A stretch of DNA of 64,000 bases from the NCBI RefSeq assembly GCF_036173125.1, contig NZ_CP108054.1:4340001-4404000 (forward strand). Direction: 5' to 3'. Below are positions 42,691 through 50,704 of this stretch, piece by piece. The position numbers were made by a program, and so were the translations under genes. The notes under the pieces were generated by a model. It saw only the letters and a program-made list of their open reading frames with translations. It did no database searches and was not told the DNA's origin. The DNA comes from Streptomyces sp. NBC_00286 (GTDB lineage: Bacteria > Actinomycetota > Actinomycetes > Streptomycetales > Streptomycetaceae). Numbering within the stretch: the stretch's first letter is position 1; each line of letters opens with the position of its first letter.

Positions 42691-43674
42691 TCAGCTGACG
42701 TTCCGGGCCTTTCCCCGCCCCACCTGCGTCCGTACCGCACCCATGCTCGCCGCGATGACCAGGCCGATCGCGAGGGACTCCGTCAGTGTGAGGGTCTGGC
42801 TGAGGATGAGGAAACCGGCGATGGCGGCGATGGCCGGTTCGAGGCTCATCATGATCGCGAAGGTGGAGGCGGGGAGGTGGCGCAGGGCGAGGAGTTCGAG
42901 GGTGTACGGGAGGACGGAGGAGAGAACGGCGACCGCGGCGCCCAGGGCGATCGTGGTCGGGTTCAGGAGCTTCGCCCCCGACTCGACGATGCCCAGCGGG
43001 AGAAACAGCACCGCCCCGATCACCATGGCCAGCGCGAGCCCGTCGGCCTGGGGGAATCGGCGGCCCGTACGCGCACTGAAGATGATGTACGCCGCCCACA
43101 TCGCCCCCGCGGACAGGGCGAACGCGACGCCGACCGGATCGAGCGAGCCGAAGCCTCCGCCACCGAGCAGGAAGACGCCCGCGAGGGCGAGGCCGGCCCA
43201 GACGAAGTTGATGGCGCGACGGGAGGCCAGGACGGAGAGCGCGAGGGGCCCGAGCACTTCGAGGGTGACGGCGGGGCCGAGCGGGATGCGGGCGGCCGCC
43301 TGGTAGAAGAGCCCGTTCATGGCGGCCATGGTGATGCCGAAGAGGATGACGGTTCCCCAGTCGGCCCGCGAATGCCCCCGCAGCCGCGGCCGGCAGACGA
43401 CGACCAGCACGACGGCGGCGACCACAAGCCGCAGGCTCACCACCCCGAGCGCCCCCGCCCGCGACATCAGACTCACGGCCAGCGCCCCACCGAACTGAAC
43501 GGACACGCATCCGGCGAGCACCAGCCCGACGGGGCCGAGGGAGCCCCGTCGCCTCCTCGGGCCCGGTCCGCCTCCGGGCGCCGCGACAGCCTCCGGCTGC
43601 GTGGCGGCGCCCACGGCCGCGGTCGCGTCGGGCGACGGGGAGCGGGCTGCGCGGGGGAGGTTCACGAGGGCCAT
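42691..43674 (-). CDS. EamA/DMT-family transporter (RhtA-like)
   Basis: A 327-residue drug/metabolite transporter with ten predicted helices in two EamA repeats, for example VGLVLAGCVSVQFGGALAVSLM, LRLVVAAVVLVVVCRP, PAVTLEVLGPLALSVLA and SLEPAIAAIAGFLILSQTLTL. The SLEPAIAAIAGF segment is typical of RhtA-type amino acid exporters. A Pro/Ala-rich cytoplasmic tail of about 40 residues precedes the first helix. The start is uncertain: ATG at 43674 is used, with GTG at 43707 as an alternative. The palindrome just upstream may bind a regulator. Confidence 0.88.
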   Translation of the reverse strand: MALVNLPRAARSPSPDATAAVGAATQPEAVAAPGGGPGPRRRRGSLGPVGLVLAGCVSVQFGGALAVSLMSRAGALGVVSLRLVVAAVVLVVVCRPRLRGHSRADWGTVILFGITMAAMNGLFYQAAARIPLGPAVTLEVLGPLALSVLASRRAINFVWAGLALAGVFLLGGGGFGSLDPVGVAFALSAGAMWAAYIIFSARTGRRFPQADGLALAMVIGAVLFLPLGIVESGAKLLNPTTIALGAAVAVLSSVLPYTLELLALRHLPASTFAIMMSLEPAIAAIAGFLILSQTLTLTESLAIGLVIAASMGAVRTQVGRGKARNVS

Positions 43675-43701
43675 CCAGGAGGTTCGACTCTGTTCAGCAT
43701 G

Positions 43702-43719
43702 CTGCACTTCGAGGTGCAG
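43702..43719. promoter_or_regulatory. 18-bp palindrome upstream of the EamA gene
   Basis: CTGCACTTCGAGGTGCAG has one mismatched pair. It overlaps the alternative GTG start and lies 28 bp ahead of the ATG at 43674, in the expected place for an operator. The cognate regulator is unknown; the small GntR nearby is one candidate. Confidence 0.45.
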
Positions 43720-43816
43720 AATAGTGGTCTACGCAAGGAGCGTAAAGCCACTTAGCGGCTTACGAACGAGTTCAAACAGGGGCTGGCGGGACGCCCACCA
43801 GGGCACCGCAGTCGGC

Positions 43817-43872
43817 GATTGGAGGCTTTGGGACAGTTTTTCGGGCCCGTACGTGTCCCAAAGCTTCCAATC
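43817..43872. terminator. 19-bp inverted repeat (hairpin) between GntR and EamA genes
   Basis: GATTGGAGGCTTTGGGACA (43817-43835) is repeated inverted at 43854-43872 with one mismatch, around an 18-base loop. It lies 35 bp beyond the 3' end of the minus-strand GntR gene. It could terminate that gene, or be a large operator ahead of the EamA gene; A/T-rich arms are unusual here. Confidence 0.5.
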
Positions 43873-43907
43873 ACCCAGGGAAGCAGCCTCGGCCGCCGAC
43901 CCCGCAC

Positions 43908-44168
43908 CTACGCCCCGGCCTCTTCGGAGGGCTTCGCGGGCTGCTCGGCGACGAAGGAGCCGAGGCCCGGCTCCGTATACGTCAGCCCTTCCTCGCGCAG
44001 CGCACTGAGAACCTTGTGCGCGGTCGCGTTGGCGATCCCGAACTCCGAGGTGAGCTGAACAACGGACGGGACACGCGTGCGCGGCGGATAGGTGCCGTCG
44101 GCGATCCGGCCGCGCACCACCTCGGCCACTTGGCGCCAGCGGGGGATGTCGGGAACAAATTCGATCAC
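43908..44168 (-). CDS. small GntR-family DNA-binding protein
   Basis: An 86-residue protein consisting almost only of a GntR winged helix: WRQVAEVVRGRIADGTYPPRTRVPSVVQLTSEFGIANATAHKVLSALREEGLTYTEPGLGSFV. It has no effector domain. Such mini-GntR proteins are abundant in Streptomyces, some on conjugative elements (KorSA-like) and some in chromosomal pairs with small genes, as here. GTG at 44168 follows a GGAG ribosome binding site. It is divergent from two small genes across a region rich in palindromes, which are probably its binding sites. Confidence 0.9.
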   Translation of the reverse strand: MIEFVPDIPRWRQVAEVVRGRIADGTYPPRTRVPSVVQLTSEFGIANATAHKVLSALREEGLTYTEPGLGSFVAEQPAKPSEEAGA

Positions 44169-44174
44169 CGCTCC

Positions 44175-44237
44175 AGCATGCGCATGCTTAGGCTTCTACG
44201 CGATACAGGGAATACGTAGAACACCTAGCATGCCTAG
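44175..44237. promoter_or_regulatory. divergent promoter region with nested palindromes
   Basis: Three symmetric elements lie within 63 bp: AGCATGCGCATGCT (44175-44188), a TTCTACG/CGTAGAA inverted repeat (44194-44221) and CTAGCATGCCTAG (44225-44237). They lie between the small GntR gene and the divergent small genes and suggest multi-site autoregulation. Confidence 0.55.
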
Positions 44238-44260
44238 ATTGCTTGGAGTACGGTGAGGCC

Positions 44261-44566
44261 ATGACCGACCTGATCCGCCGTCTCGCCGCCCGGCTGGGCC
44301 TCCTGCCTACCCCTCGCGGCACGCATCGCGTACGCCCACCCCACCTGGCGCCCAGCACCGCCCCGCCGCAGCCGCTCGAGATGCGGCTCCCGGCCCACCG
44401 CAGCCCCTACGGGCTGGACACCCCGCTCGACGCCACCGCGACAAGACCCGTACGCCCGTACGTGATCGCCCACGAGCAACGGTCGCGGCGCCGCGAACTG
44501 GCCCTGGCCACCCTGGGGTTGGACGCGCCCGGCCCGTACTGGATCCACGGGACGGAGGTCGCCTGA
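44261..44566 (+). CDS. small conserved protein, unknown function
   Basis: A 101-residue protein starting at ATG 44261 behind GGTGAGG. It is Pro/Arg/Leu-rich: MTDLIRRLAARLGLLPTPRG at the start, ending with YVIAHEQRSRRRELALATLGLDAPGPYWIHG. No domain, membrane helix or signal peptide is recognised. It overlaps the next small gene by one base and is divergent from the small GntR gene, a pairing seen repeatedly in Streptomyces. Confidence 0.75.
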   Translation: MTDLIRRLAARLGLLPTPRGTHRVRPPHLAPSTAPPQPLEMRLPAHRSPYGLDTPLDATATRPVRPYVIAHEQRSRRRELALATLGLDAPGPYWIHGTEVA

Positions 44567-44871
44567 TGAGACCGGAATCGCCGCAACCGCAGCCGCCACG
44601 GGAGGGGCGCCTGCTGCCCTGGCCCGGGGCCGAGGGCAAGCCCTGCTACCTGCTCACCGACGATTGCGGCGGACCCGTGTCCCGCCTGGCCGACGCCACG
44701 GAGTCCATCCAGCTCGATATGGGCACACAACTCCTCGCCCACGCCCACGACATGCTCCCGGGCACCCCGCCAGGCGACCTCCGTTTCCTCGCCGAGCGGC
44801 TGACCGAGGCCCTTCGCGACGCGCTCCGCGTCGCCGAAAGTCGCGGTCGACGGTTGAACCACTTGAACTGA
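44566..44871 (+). CDS. small conserved protein, unknown function
   Basis: A 101-residue acidic protein. Conserved-looking core: GKPCYLLTDDCGGPVSRLADATESIQLDMGTQLLAHAHDML, then an amphipathic helix LRFLAERLTEALRDALRVAESRGRRL. Its ATG overlaps the preceding stop by one base, so the two small genes are coupled. No enzymatic motif is seen. Together with the GntR protein it may form a small regulatory unit. Confidence 0.75.
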   Translation: MRPESPQPQPPREGRLLPWPGAEGKPCYLLTDDCGGPVSRLADATESIQLDMGTQLLAHAHDMLPGTPPGDLRFLAERLTEALRDALRVAESRGRRLNHLN

Positions 44872-44947
44872 GCGCGGCGGCAACGACATTCGTGCCCGAG
44901 TTGTGAAGGCCACTCCCGAACCTTCCCATTACGATCACGAACTCCCA

Positions 44948-44953
44948 TATAGT
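44948..44953 (+). promoter_or_regulatory. -10-like hexamer upstream of cvnA
   Basis: TATAGT sits in a locally A/T-rich stretch 61 bp before the cvnA start. No matching -35 is found at 16-18 bp, so this is tentative. Confidence 0.3.
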
Positions 44954-45013
44954 GACGGCCAGTTGAGCACCAGGTGTCGCTTCCCGCCCAGGACACGACC
45001 GAGGACACGATTC

Positions 45014-47203
45014 ATGACCGCGCCCATCCCTCCAGCGCGCCCCAGTACTGATCGGCCGTCCCTCGCGCACTCCAGGGGCGAGCGTCCCAGCCTGCGTGCC
45101 GTAGCGCCCGCGCCGTTGATCGCCGCTGTGCCGACCGCGTTGGCCGTTGTCGGGGCGGTTGTCGCGGCCCCGGAGTCGTTCCGCGTGCCTCTCGGGTTCG
45201 GTGCTGGAGCCGCTGCTCTGCTGTTATGCGCCGTCGTCGCCTTTGCGAGCCATGCCACGCAGAAGGCGCGCCTGTTACGGCGTCGGCTCGAAGCGGTCAC
45301 CGACGATGCGGGGCGGCTGCTTCAGGAGCGGGCGCGGATCGCCGAAGTATCTGCCCGCGAACAGGCCCGGCTCACCAAGGAGTTCGAGCGGGTACGCGTA
45401 CACGAGGCTGATCAGTTCGCTCAGGAGAAGACGCGCCTGAGTGCCGAACTCGCGCAGGAACGCGCCCGGCTCGGTGCGGAGAACGCCCGCCTGGCCGAGG
45501 AGTTGCGCCGGACCAGGACCGAGGGCGGCGCCGCCATCTCCGCCGCCGCCAACGCCGCCGGGCGGATGCAGGCCCAGGCCACCAGCATGCTCGCCGATCT
45601 GCGGGCCATGGAGGAGAAGCACTCCGACGAGGACGTACTCGCCGACCTCCTCCACCTCGACCACCGCACCGCGCAGGCGGGCCGGCTCGCCGACTCCGTC
45701 GCCGTTCTCGCGGGCGCGCGTTCGGGACGCCGCTGGGCGCGGCCCATCGTCATGGAGTCGATCCTGCGCGGCGCGATGGGCCGGATCGGCGGCTACCAGC
45801 GCGTCCGCCTCCACTCGGCCAGCGAGGCCGCGGTCGCCGGGCACGCCGCCGAAGGCGTCATGCACGCACTCGCCGAACTCCTCGACAACGCCGCGAACTT
45901 CTCGCCGCCCACCTCCGAAGTGCACGTCTACGTAGAGGAAGTACCGGCCGGCGTCATCGTCTCCGTCGAGGACGCCGGCCTGGTCATGGGCGACGTACAG
46001 CTACGCCGCGCCGAACGCGCCGTCGCTGGAGAAACCACCGAGATCGGCGGCCTCACCGGCACCCGCCTCGGCCTCGCCGTCGTGGGCCGCCTCGCCCGCA
46101 AGTACGGGCTGAAGGTCTCCTTCCGCCCCTCCGCCCGCGGCGGCACGGGCGTCCTCGTCCTGATCCCCCAGGACATCCTCGCGGGGCCGGGGGCTACGGA
46201 GCCGGCGCCTGCCGCGCTGCCGCGGGCCAGGTCTGGCGTCGAGGTCCAGATCCGGGCCTCAGGGGCGTACGGCCTCACCGGACCGGCCGCGTCGGAATCC
46301 GCGCCCGACGCGCTGCGGACCGAGCCGGGCGTCGAGGTCGAGGCCCGGACCCCAGGGGCGTACGGCCCCACCGGACCCGCCGCACCGGAATCCACACCCA
46401 CCGCGCCGCGGGCCAAGCCCGGCGTCGAGGTGCAGGCCCAAGCCTCAGGGGCGTACGGTCTCACCGGACCCTCCGCGTCGGAATCCGCACCCACCCCGCC
46501 GCGGGCCAAGCCCGGCGTCGAGATCCAGGCCCGGACCTCAGGGGCGTACGGCCTCACCGGACCGGTTGCCCCGGAACCCGCACCCGCCTGGCCGCAGACC
46601 AAGCCCGAGGGCCAAACTCAGTCCCAGGCGCGCACCGCAGGGGCGTACGGCCTCACCGGACCGGCCGCGCCGGAATCCGCACCCGGCTCGCGGCAGACCA
46701 CACCACGGCTACCGGTCCCGATCCCGACCCACACCCCGGAGTCGTACGCCACCGCCCGCGCCCTCCCCGACCTGGACCCGGAACCCGTCCCGACCCACGA
46801 ATCCCCGGACCGCACCGGCGAGAGCGCGAGCACGACCGGGACCGGGACCGGGACCGGGAGCATCAGCGACAGCGAGCCCGACACCGTCAGCGGGCTCCCC
46901 AAGCGCCGCCGGGGTCGCACCCTCGCCGAAGCCGAGGCCCAAGCCGCAGCCGCTGCCCAAACCGAACGCACCCGCCCCGCAGCCTCCTCGCCCCGCCCCA
47001 CCCCCGCCGAAAACGCCCGCATCCGCGCCGCCCGCTTCGGCAGCTTCCGTCAGGCGGTACGGGGCGCGACGGCGAGCGAGGCCGTACGAGCCGACGGCGC
47101 CGATCGCGTCGTACGGGACACCGCGCCCGACACCGAGCCGACCGCCACCCCGCAACCCCCCGCCCGCGCGACCCCCCACCCGGAAGGCGACCCCACCCCA
47201 TGA
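45014..47203 (+). CDS. cvnA: conservon sensor-kinase-like protein CvnA, two TTA codons
   Basis: A 729-residue membrane-anchored histidine-kinase-like protein. Two helices lie near residues 28-52 and 58-82, followed by a coiled coil (about 88-170). The ATPase domain (about 275-395) has an N box LAELLDNAANFSPP and GLTGTRLGLAVVGRLARKYGL. The tail (about 400-550) has four to five 31-residue repeats centred on GAYGLTGPAA, then a Pro/Ser/Thr-rich stretch. Codons 71 and 88 are TTA (45224-45226, 45275-45277), suggesting bldA dependence. It overlaps cvnB (ATGA). CvnA proteins form G-protein-like membrane complexes with CvnB-D. Confidence 0.93.
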   Translation: MTAPIPPARPSTDRPSLAHSRGERPSLRAVAPAPLIAAVPTALAVVGAVVAAPESFRVPLGFGAGAAALLLCAVVAFASHATQKARLLRRRLEAVTDDAGRLLQERARIAEVSAREQARLTKEFERVRVHEADQFAQEKTRLSAELAQERARLGAENARLAEELRRTRTEGGAAISAAANAAGRMQAQATSMLADLRAMEEKHSDEDVLADLLHLDHRTAQAGRLADSVAVLAGARSGRRWARPIVMESILRGAMGRIGGYQRVRLHSASEAAVAGHAAEGVMHALAELLDNAANFSPPTSEVHVYVEEVPAGVIVSVEDAGLVMGDVQLRRAERAVAGETTEIGGLTGTRLGLAVVGRLARKYGLKVSFRPSARGGTGVLVLIPQDILAGPGATEPAPAALPRARSGVEVQIRASGAYGLTGPAASESAPDALRTEPGVEVEARTPGAYGPTGPAAPESTPTAPRAKPGVEVQAQASGAYGLTGPSASESAPTPPRAKPGVEIQARTSGAYGLTGPVAPEPAPAWPQTKPEGQTQSQARTAGAYGLTGPAAPESAPGSRQTTPRLPVPIPTHTPESYATARALPDLDPEPVPTHESPDRTGESASTTGTGTGTGSISDSEPDTVSGLPKRRRGRTLAEAEAQAAAAAQTERTRPAASSPRPTPAENARIRAARFGSFRQAVRGATASEAVRADGADRVVRDTAPDTEPTATPQPPARATPHPEGDPTP
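46221..46690 (+). repeat. 93-bp tandem repeats inside cvnA
   Basis: The word AGGGGCGTACGG recurs at 46261, 46354, 46447, 46540 and 46639, spacings of 93, 93, 93 and 99 bp. The repeats keep frame and encode about 31 residues each, centred on GAYGLTGP. Confidence 0.9.
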
Positions 47204-47616
47204 CCGGCACCACCGCGACCGTGAACGGCGACGAGAAGCTCAGTTGGCTCATCGAGGGCCTGCTGGAACGCACTTCGGGTGCCCGGCACGCGCTCGTGCT
47301 CTCCCGTGACGGGCTGAAGCTGTGCCGTACGGGAGGGCTCACCTCGGACCAGGCCGATCAACTCGCCGCGATCGCCGCCGGGATCCAGTCGCTGACCCAT
47401 GGGGCGTCCGTGGAGTTCGGGGACGGCAGCGGGGGCATCCGGTCGGCGATGGCCGAGTTCTACGGCGGGGTCCTGTTCATCGTCGAGGCGGGCGCGGGCG
47501 TACACCTCGCCGTGGTCACCGACGAGGAGGCGGACGCCGGGGCCGTCGGGCACAACATGAGCGAGTTCGTGGAACAGCTCGGCGGACACCTGAACGCGCT
47601 GCCGCGTACGTCATGA
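47200..47616 (+). CDS. cvnB: roadblock/LC7-domain protein CvnB
   Basis: A 138-residue roadblock/LC7 protein: LSWLIEGLLERTSGARHALVLSRDGLKLCRTGG, ADQLAAIAAGIQSLTHGASVEFGDGSGG and the GVHLAVVTDEEADAGAVGHNMSEFVEQLG helix. In conservons CvnB binds CvnA and is thought to act with the GTPase CvnD, like MglB with MglA. It overlaps cvnA by four bases and cvnC by four bases. Confidence 0.95.
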   Translation: MTGTTATVNGDEKLSWLIEGLLERTSGARHALVLSRDGLKLCRTGGLTSDQADQLAAIAAGIQSLTHGASVEFGDGSGGIRSAMAEFYGGVLFIVEAGAGVHLAVVTDEEADAGAVGHNMSEFVEQLGGHLNALPRTS

Positions 47617-47969
47617 GCCGCCCGGGCAGGGACGACGCGCCCGACCGGCTCTACACGCTCACCGGTGGACGCAGCCGGTCCGCGCCCGACACCCCCTTCG
47701 ACCTGGTCACGCTGATCGTCGCCGAGTGCGATCCGGTGCCGGGTATGCAGTCCGAGCACGCGGCGATCCTGCGGCTGTGCGAGCGGCCGACGGCGGTCGT
47801 GGAGCTCGCCGCCCTGCTGCGGCTGCCGGTGAGCATCACCCGGATCCTGCTCTCCGACCTCCTCGCCGCGGGCCGCGTCCGGGCCCGTCATCCGCGCCGG
47901 GGCGATACGGGCGACGCCCCCGATCCCGACGTACTGGAGCAGGTGCTCGTTGGCCTCCGAAATCTCTGA
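47613..47969 (+). CDS. cvnC: DUF742 protein CvnC
   Basis: A 118-residue DUF742 protein with a winged-helix-like core: RLYTLTGGRSRSAPDTPFDLVTLIVAECDPVPGMQSEHAAILRLCERPTAVVELAALLRLPVSITRILLSDLLAAGRVRAR. It is the third conservon component. The expected next gene, the small GTPase cvnD, is absent; instead a P450 gene begins inside its last codons. Confidence 0.94.
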   Translation: MSRPGRDDAPDRLYTLTGGRSRSAPDTPFDLVTLIVAECDPVPGMQSEHAAILRLCERPTAVVELAALLRLPVSITRILLSDLLAAGRVRARHPRRGDTGDAPDPDVLEQVLVGLRNL

Positions 47970-49233
47970 GACGACTGAAACGGCAACGGCTACGGCTACG
48001 ACGCGACCCGTTGCCCTCGGCGGGGAGCGGTTCCAGGCCGAACCCGCCGCGCTGTACCGGGAGTTGCGGCGCGAGCACGGTGCCGTGGCGCCGGTGGTCC
48101 TCGACGGGGACGTACCGGCGTGGCTCGTCCTCGGTTATCGCGAGCTGCATCAGGTCACCGGCGATCCCGTGCTGTTCAGCCGGGACTCCGGCCTGTGGAG
48201 CCAGTGGCCGCGCATCCCCGATGACTGGCCGCTGCTGCCGATGATCGGGCGTGGGCAGCCGTCGATCCTCTACACGGTCGGCGAGCGGCACCGCGAGCGC
48301 GCCGCGATGATCAGCGACGCGCTCGAAGCCGTCGACGCCTTCGAACTCCGGGGCCACGCCGAGAAGTTCGCCGACGAGCTGATCGACGCGATCTGCGCCA
48401 AGGGCGAGACGGACATCGTCGCGGACTACGCGATGCTGCTGCCCGTGCGCGTACTGGCGACGCTGTACGGGTTCGCCGAGGAGCAGGGGCCGGCTCTGGT
48501 CACCGCCCTCAACGACATGATCAACGGGCGCGAGAACGCCCTCGCGGGGCAGCGGCATCTCGCCACGTCCATGGCGCGACTGGTCGCGGACCGGGCGGCG
48601 CGGCCCGCGGACGACGTGGTGAGCCGCATGCTCGCCACGGGACATGCAAAAGAAGCCTCCGGCTTCACGTACGAGGAGATCACCCAGGACCTGATGGTGA
48701 TGATGGCCGCGGGTCATCAGCCGACGGCGGACTGGATCGGCAACTCGTTGCGGCTGATGCTGACGGACGAGCGTTTCGCGGCCTCGCTGTTCGGCGGCCG
48801 GCATAGTGTCGCCGAGGCCATGAACGAGGTGCTGTGGGAGGACACGCCCACGCAGAACGTGGCCGGTCGCTGGGCCTCCCGCGACACCCAGCTCGGCGGC
48901 CGCCGTATCCGCGCGGGCGATCTGCTGCTGCTCGGCCTCCAGGCCGCCAACAGCGATCCGCAGGTACGGCTCGACGGCTCCGTCCTCACCGGCGGCAACA
49001 GCGCCCACTTCTCCTTCGGCCACGGCGAGCACCGCTGCCCGTTCCCGGCCCGGGAAGTCGCGGAGGTCATCGCGCGTACGGGCATCGAGGTGATCCTCGA
49101 CCGGCTGCCGGACCTGGACCTTGCCGTACCGGCCGACTCGCTGACGCGCCGTCCGTCGCCGTGGCTGCGGGGGCTGATGGAGCTGCCGGTGAGGTTCACG
49201 CCGAGTCCGGCATTGGGCGGCGGCGCGCTCTGA
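47950..49233 (+). CDS. cytochrome P450, CYP157-like, without the ExxR motif
   Basis: A P450 of about 427 residues. The heme loop FSFGHGEHRCPFPAREVAEV keeps the Cys ligand but has Phe in place of the usual Gly after it. The I helix reads MMAAGHQPTADW instead of AGxETT. The K helix reads NEVLWEDTPTQNV: Glu is present but the Arg of ExxR is Trp. Loss of ExxR is the published hallmark of the Streptomyces CYP157 family. The TTG at 47950 overlaps cvnC by 20 bases and has a GGAG upstream; the start is tentative. It is paired with a CYP154-like gene, as usual for CYP157. Substrate unknown. Confidence 0.9.
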   Translation: MASEISETTETATATATTRPVALGGERFQAEPAALYRELRREHGAVAPVVLDGDVPAWLVLGYRELHQVTGDPVLFSRDSGLWSQWPRIPDDWPLLPMIGRGQPSILYTVGERHRERAAMISDALEAVDAFELRGHAEKFADELIDAICAKGETDIVADYAMLLPVRVLATLYGFAEEQGPALVTALNDMINGRENALAGQRHLATSMARLVADRAARPADDVVSRMLATGHAKEASGFTYEEITQDLMVMMAAGHQPTADWIGNSLRLMLTDERFAASLFGGRHSVAEAMNEVLWEDTPTQNVAGRWASRDTQLGGRRIRAGDLLLLGLQAANSDPQVRLDGSVLTGGNSAHFSFGHGEHRCPFPAREVAEVIARTGIEVILDRLPDLDLAVPADSLTRRPSPWLRGLMELPVRFTPSPALGGGAL

Positions 49234-49273
49234 CCACCGCAGTCCAGCGGCGAGCGCGCCGTACCCCTGATGG

Positions 49274-49360
49274 CCACGCAAGCGCCGTATGCCGTATGAC
49301 GACCGACCGTCACAGAAGCGCCGTACGTGTACTACGTCCGACCGCCACGCAAGCGCCGTA
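49274..49360. repeat. three degenerate 35-36-bp tandem repeats between the P450 genes
   Basis: Copies of CCACGCAAGCGCCGTA (49274 and 49345) and TCACAGAAGCGCCGTA (49310) recur every 35-36 bp, each preceded by a CGACCG-type sequence in copies 2 and 3. They fill most of the 153-bp gap before the second P450. Confidence 0.65.
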
Positions 49361-49386
49361 CGACCCGACCTTGGAGGCCCCTGCCC

Positions 49387-50631
49387 ATGACCACCGAGAC
49401 GAGCCCGGCCGCCCCGGCCCGTATCGCCCTCGATCCCTTCGTCGCCGACCTCGACGGCGAGAGTGCCCGGTTGCGTGCCGCGGGGCCGCTCGCCGCCGTG
49501 GAGTTGCCGGGTGGGGTGCCGGTGTGGGCGGTCACGCAGCACGCCGAGGCCAGGCAGCTGCTGATCGATCCCCGGCTGGTGAAGGACATCAACGTCTGGG
49601 GCGCCTGGCGGCGCGGCGAGATCCCGCCGGACTGGCCGCTGATCGGGCTGGCGAACCCTGGCCGTTCGATGCTCACTGTGGACGGTGCGGAGCATCGCCG
49701 GATGCGTACGCTCGTCGCGCAGGCGCTGACGCAGCGGCGGGTGGAGCAGATGCGGGAGCGGATCACCAAGCTGACGGCCGATCTCCTCGACGCGCTGCCC
49801 CAGGGTGCGGGCGCCCCCGAAGTCGTCGACCTGAAGGCGGCGTTCGCGTATCCGCTGCCCATGTACGTCATCGCGGACCTCATGGGCATCGACGAGGCCC
49901 AACTCCCCCGTCTGAAGGAGCTGTTCGAGAAATTCTTCTCGACCCAGACGCCGCCCGAGGAAGTCATCGCCACGCTGACCGAGCTGGCGGGAATCATGGC
50001 GGAGACGGTCGCGACGAAACGCTCCGCTCCCGGCGACGACCTCACGAGCGCACTGATCCTCGCCTCCGAGGACGGTGACCATCTCACCGACGAGGAGATC
50101 GTTTCGACGCTCCAGTTGATGGTGGCGGCCGGTCACGAGACGACGATCTCCCTCATCGTCAACGCCGTCGTGAACCTGTCCACGCATCCCGAGCAGCGCG
50201 AGCTGGTGCTGGCCGGGGCGGCCGACTGGTCGTCGGTGATCGAGGAGACCCTGCGCTGGTCGACGCCCACGTCTCACGTCCTGATCCGGTTCGCGACGGA
50301 GGACGTCCGGGTCGGCGACAAAGTCCTCCCGGCGGGCGGCGCCCTGATCGTCTCGTACGCCGCGATCGGCCGCGACGAGAAGGCCCACGGCCCGACGGCC
50401 GGCGACTTCGACATCACGCGCGTCCCGGAGAACCGCCACATCTCCTTCGGCCACGGCCCTCACGTCTGCCCCGGCGCGGCCCTGTCCCGCCTGGAGGCAG
50501 CGGTCGCACTGCCCGCACTGTACGAACGCTTCCCTGAGCTGGAGTTGGCGGTCCCGGCGAGGAAGCTCCGCAACAAGCCGGTCGTGACGCAGAACGATTT
50601 GTTCGAGCTGCCGGTGCGATTGGGGGGCTGA
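49387..50631 (+). CDS. cytochrome P450, CYP154C-like
   Basis: A 414-residue soluble P450 with all canonical motifs: I helix MVAAGHETTISLI, K helix EETLRWSTPTSHVLIRFA (ExxR intact), and heme loop ISFGHGPHVCPGAALSRLEA. The N-terminal ARIALDPFVADLDGESARLRAAGPLA and NPGRSMLTVDGAEHRRMRTLV resemble S. coelicolor CYP154C1, a macrolactone/steroid hydroxylase relative, from memory. ATG at 49387 follows GGAGG. It needs ferredoxin and reductase partners, which are not encoded nearby. Confidence 0.95.
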   Translation: MTTETSPAAPARIALDPFVADLDGESARLRAAGPLAAVELPGGVPVWAVTQHAEARQLLIDPRLVKDINVWGAWRRGEIPPDWPLIGLANPGRSMLTVDGAEHRRMRTLVAQALTQRRVEQMRERITKLTADLLDALPQGAGAPEVVDLKAAFAYPLPMYVIADLMGIDEAQLPRLKELFEKFFSTQTPPEEVIATLTELAGIMAETVATKRSAPGDDLTSALILASEDGDHLTDEEIVSTLQLMVAAGHETTISLIVNAVVNLSTHPEQRELVLAGAADWSSVIEETLRWSTPTSHVLIRFATEDVRVGDKVLPAGGALIVSYAAIGRDEKAHGPTAGDFDITRVPENRHISFGHGPHVCPGAALSRLEAAVALPALYERFPELELAVPARKLRNKPVVTQNDLFELPVRLGG

Positions 50632-50704
50632 GGGCTTCCCGACGTCATCGCCGCCGACCTCGCAGCCCGCAACGCCCGCTCGTGACTCGCCCCGGAGAGA
50701 CACC

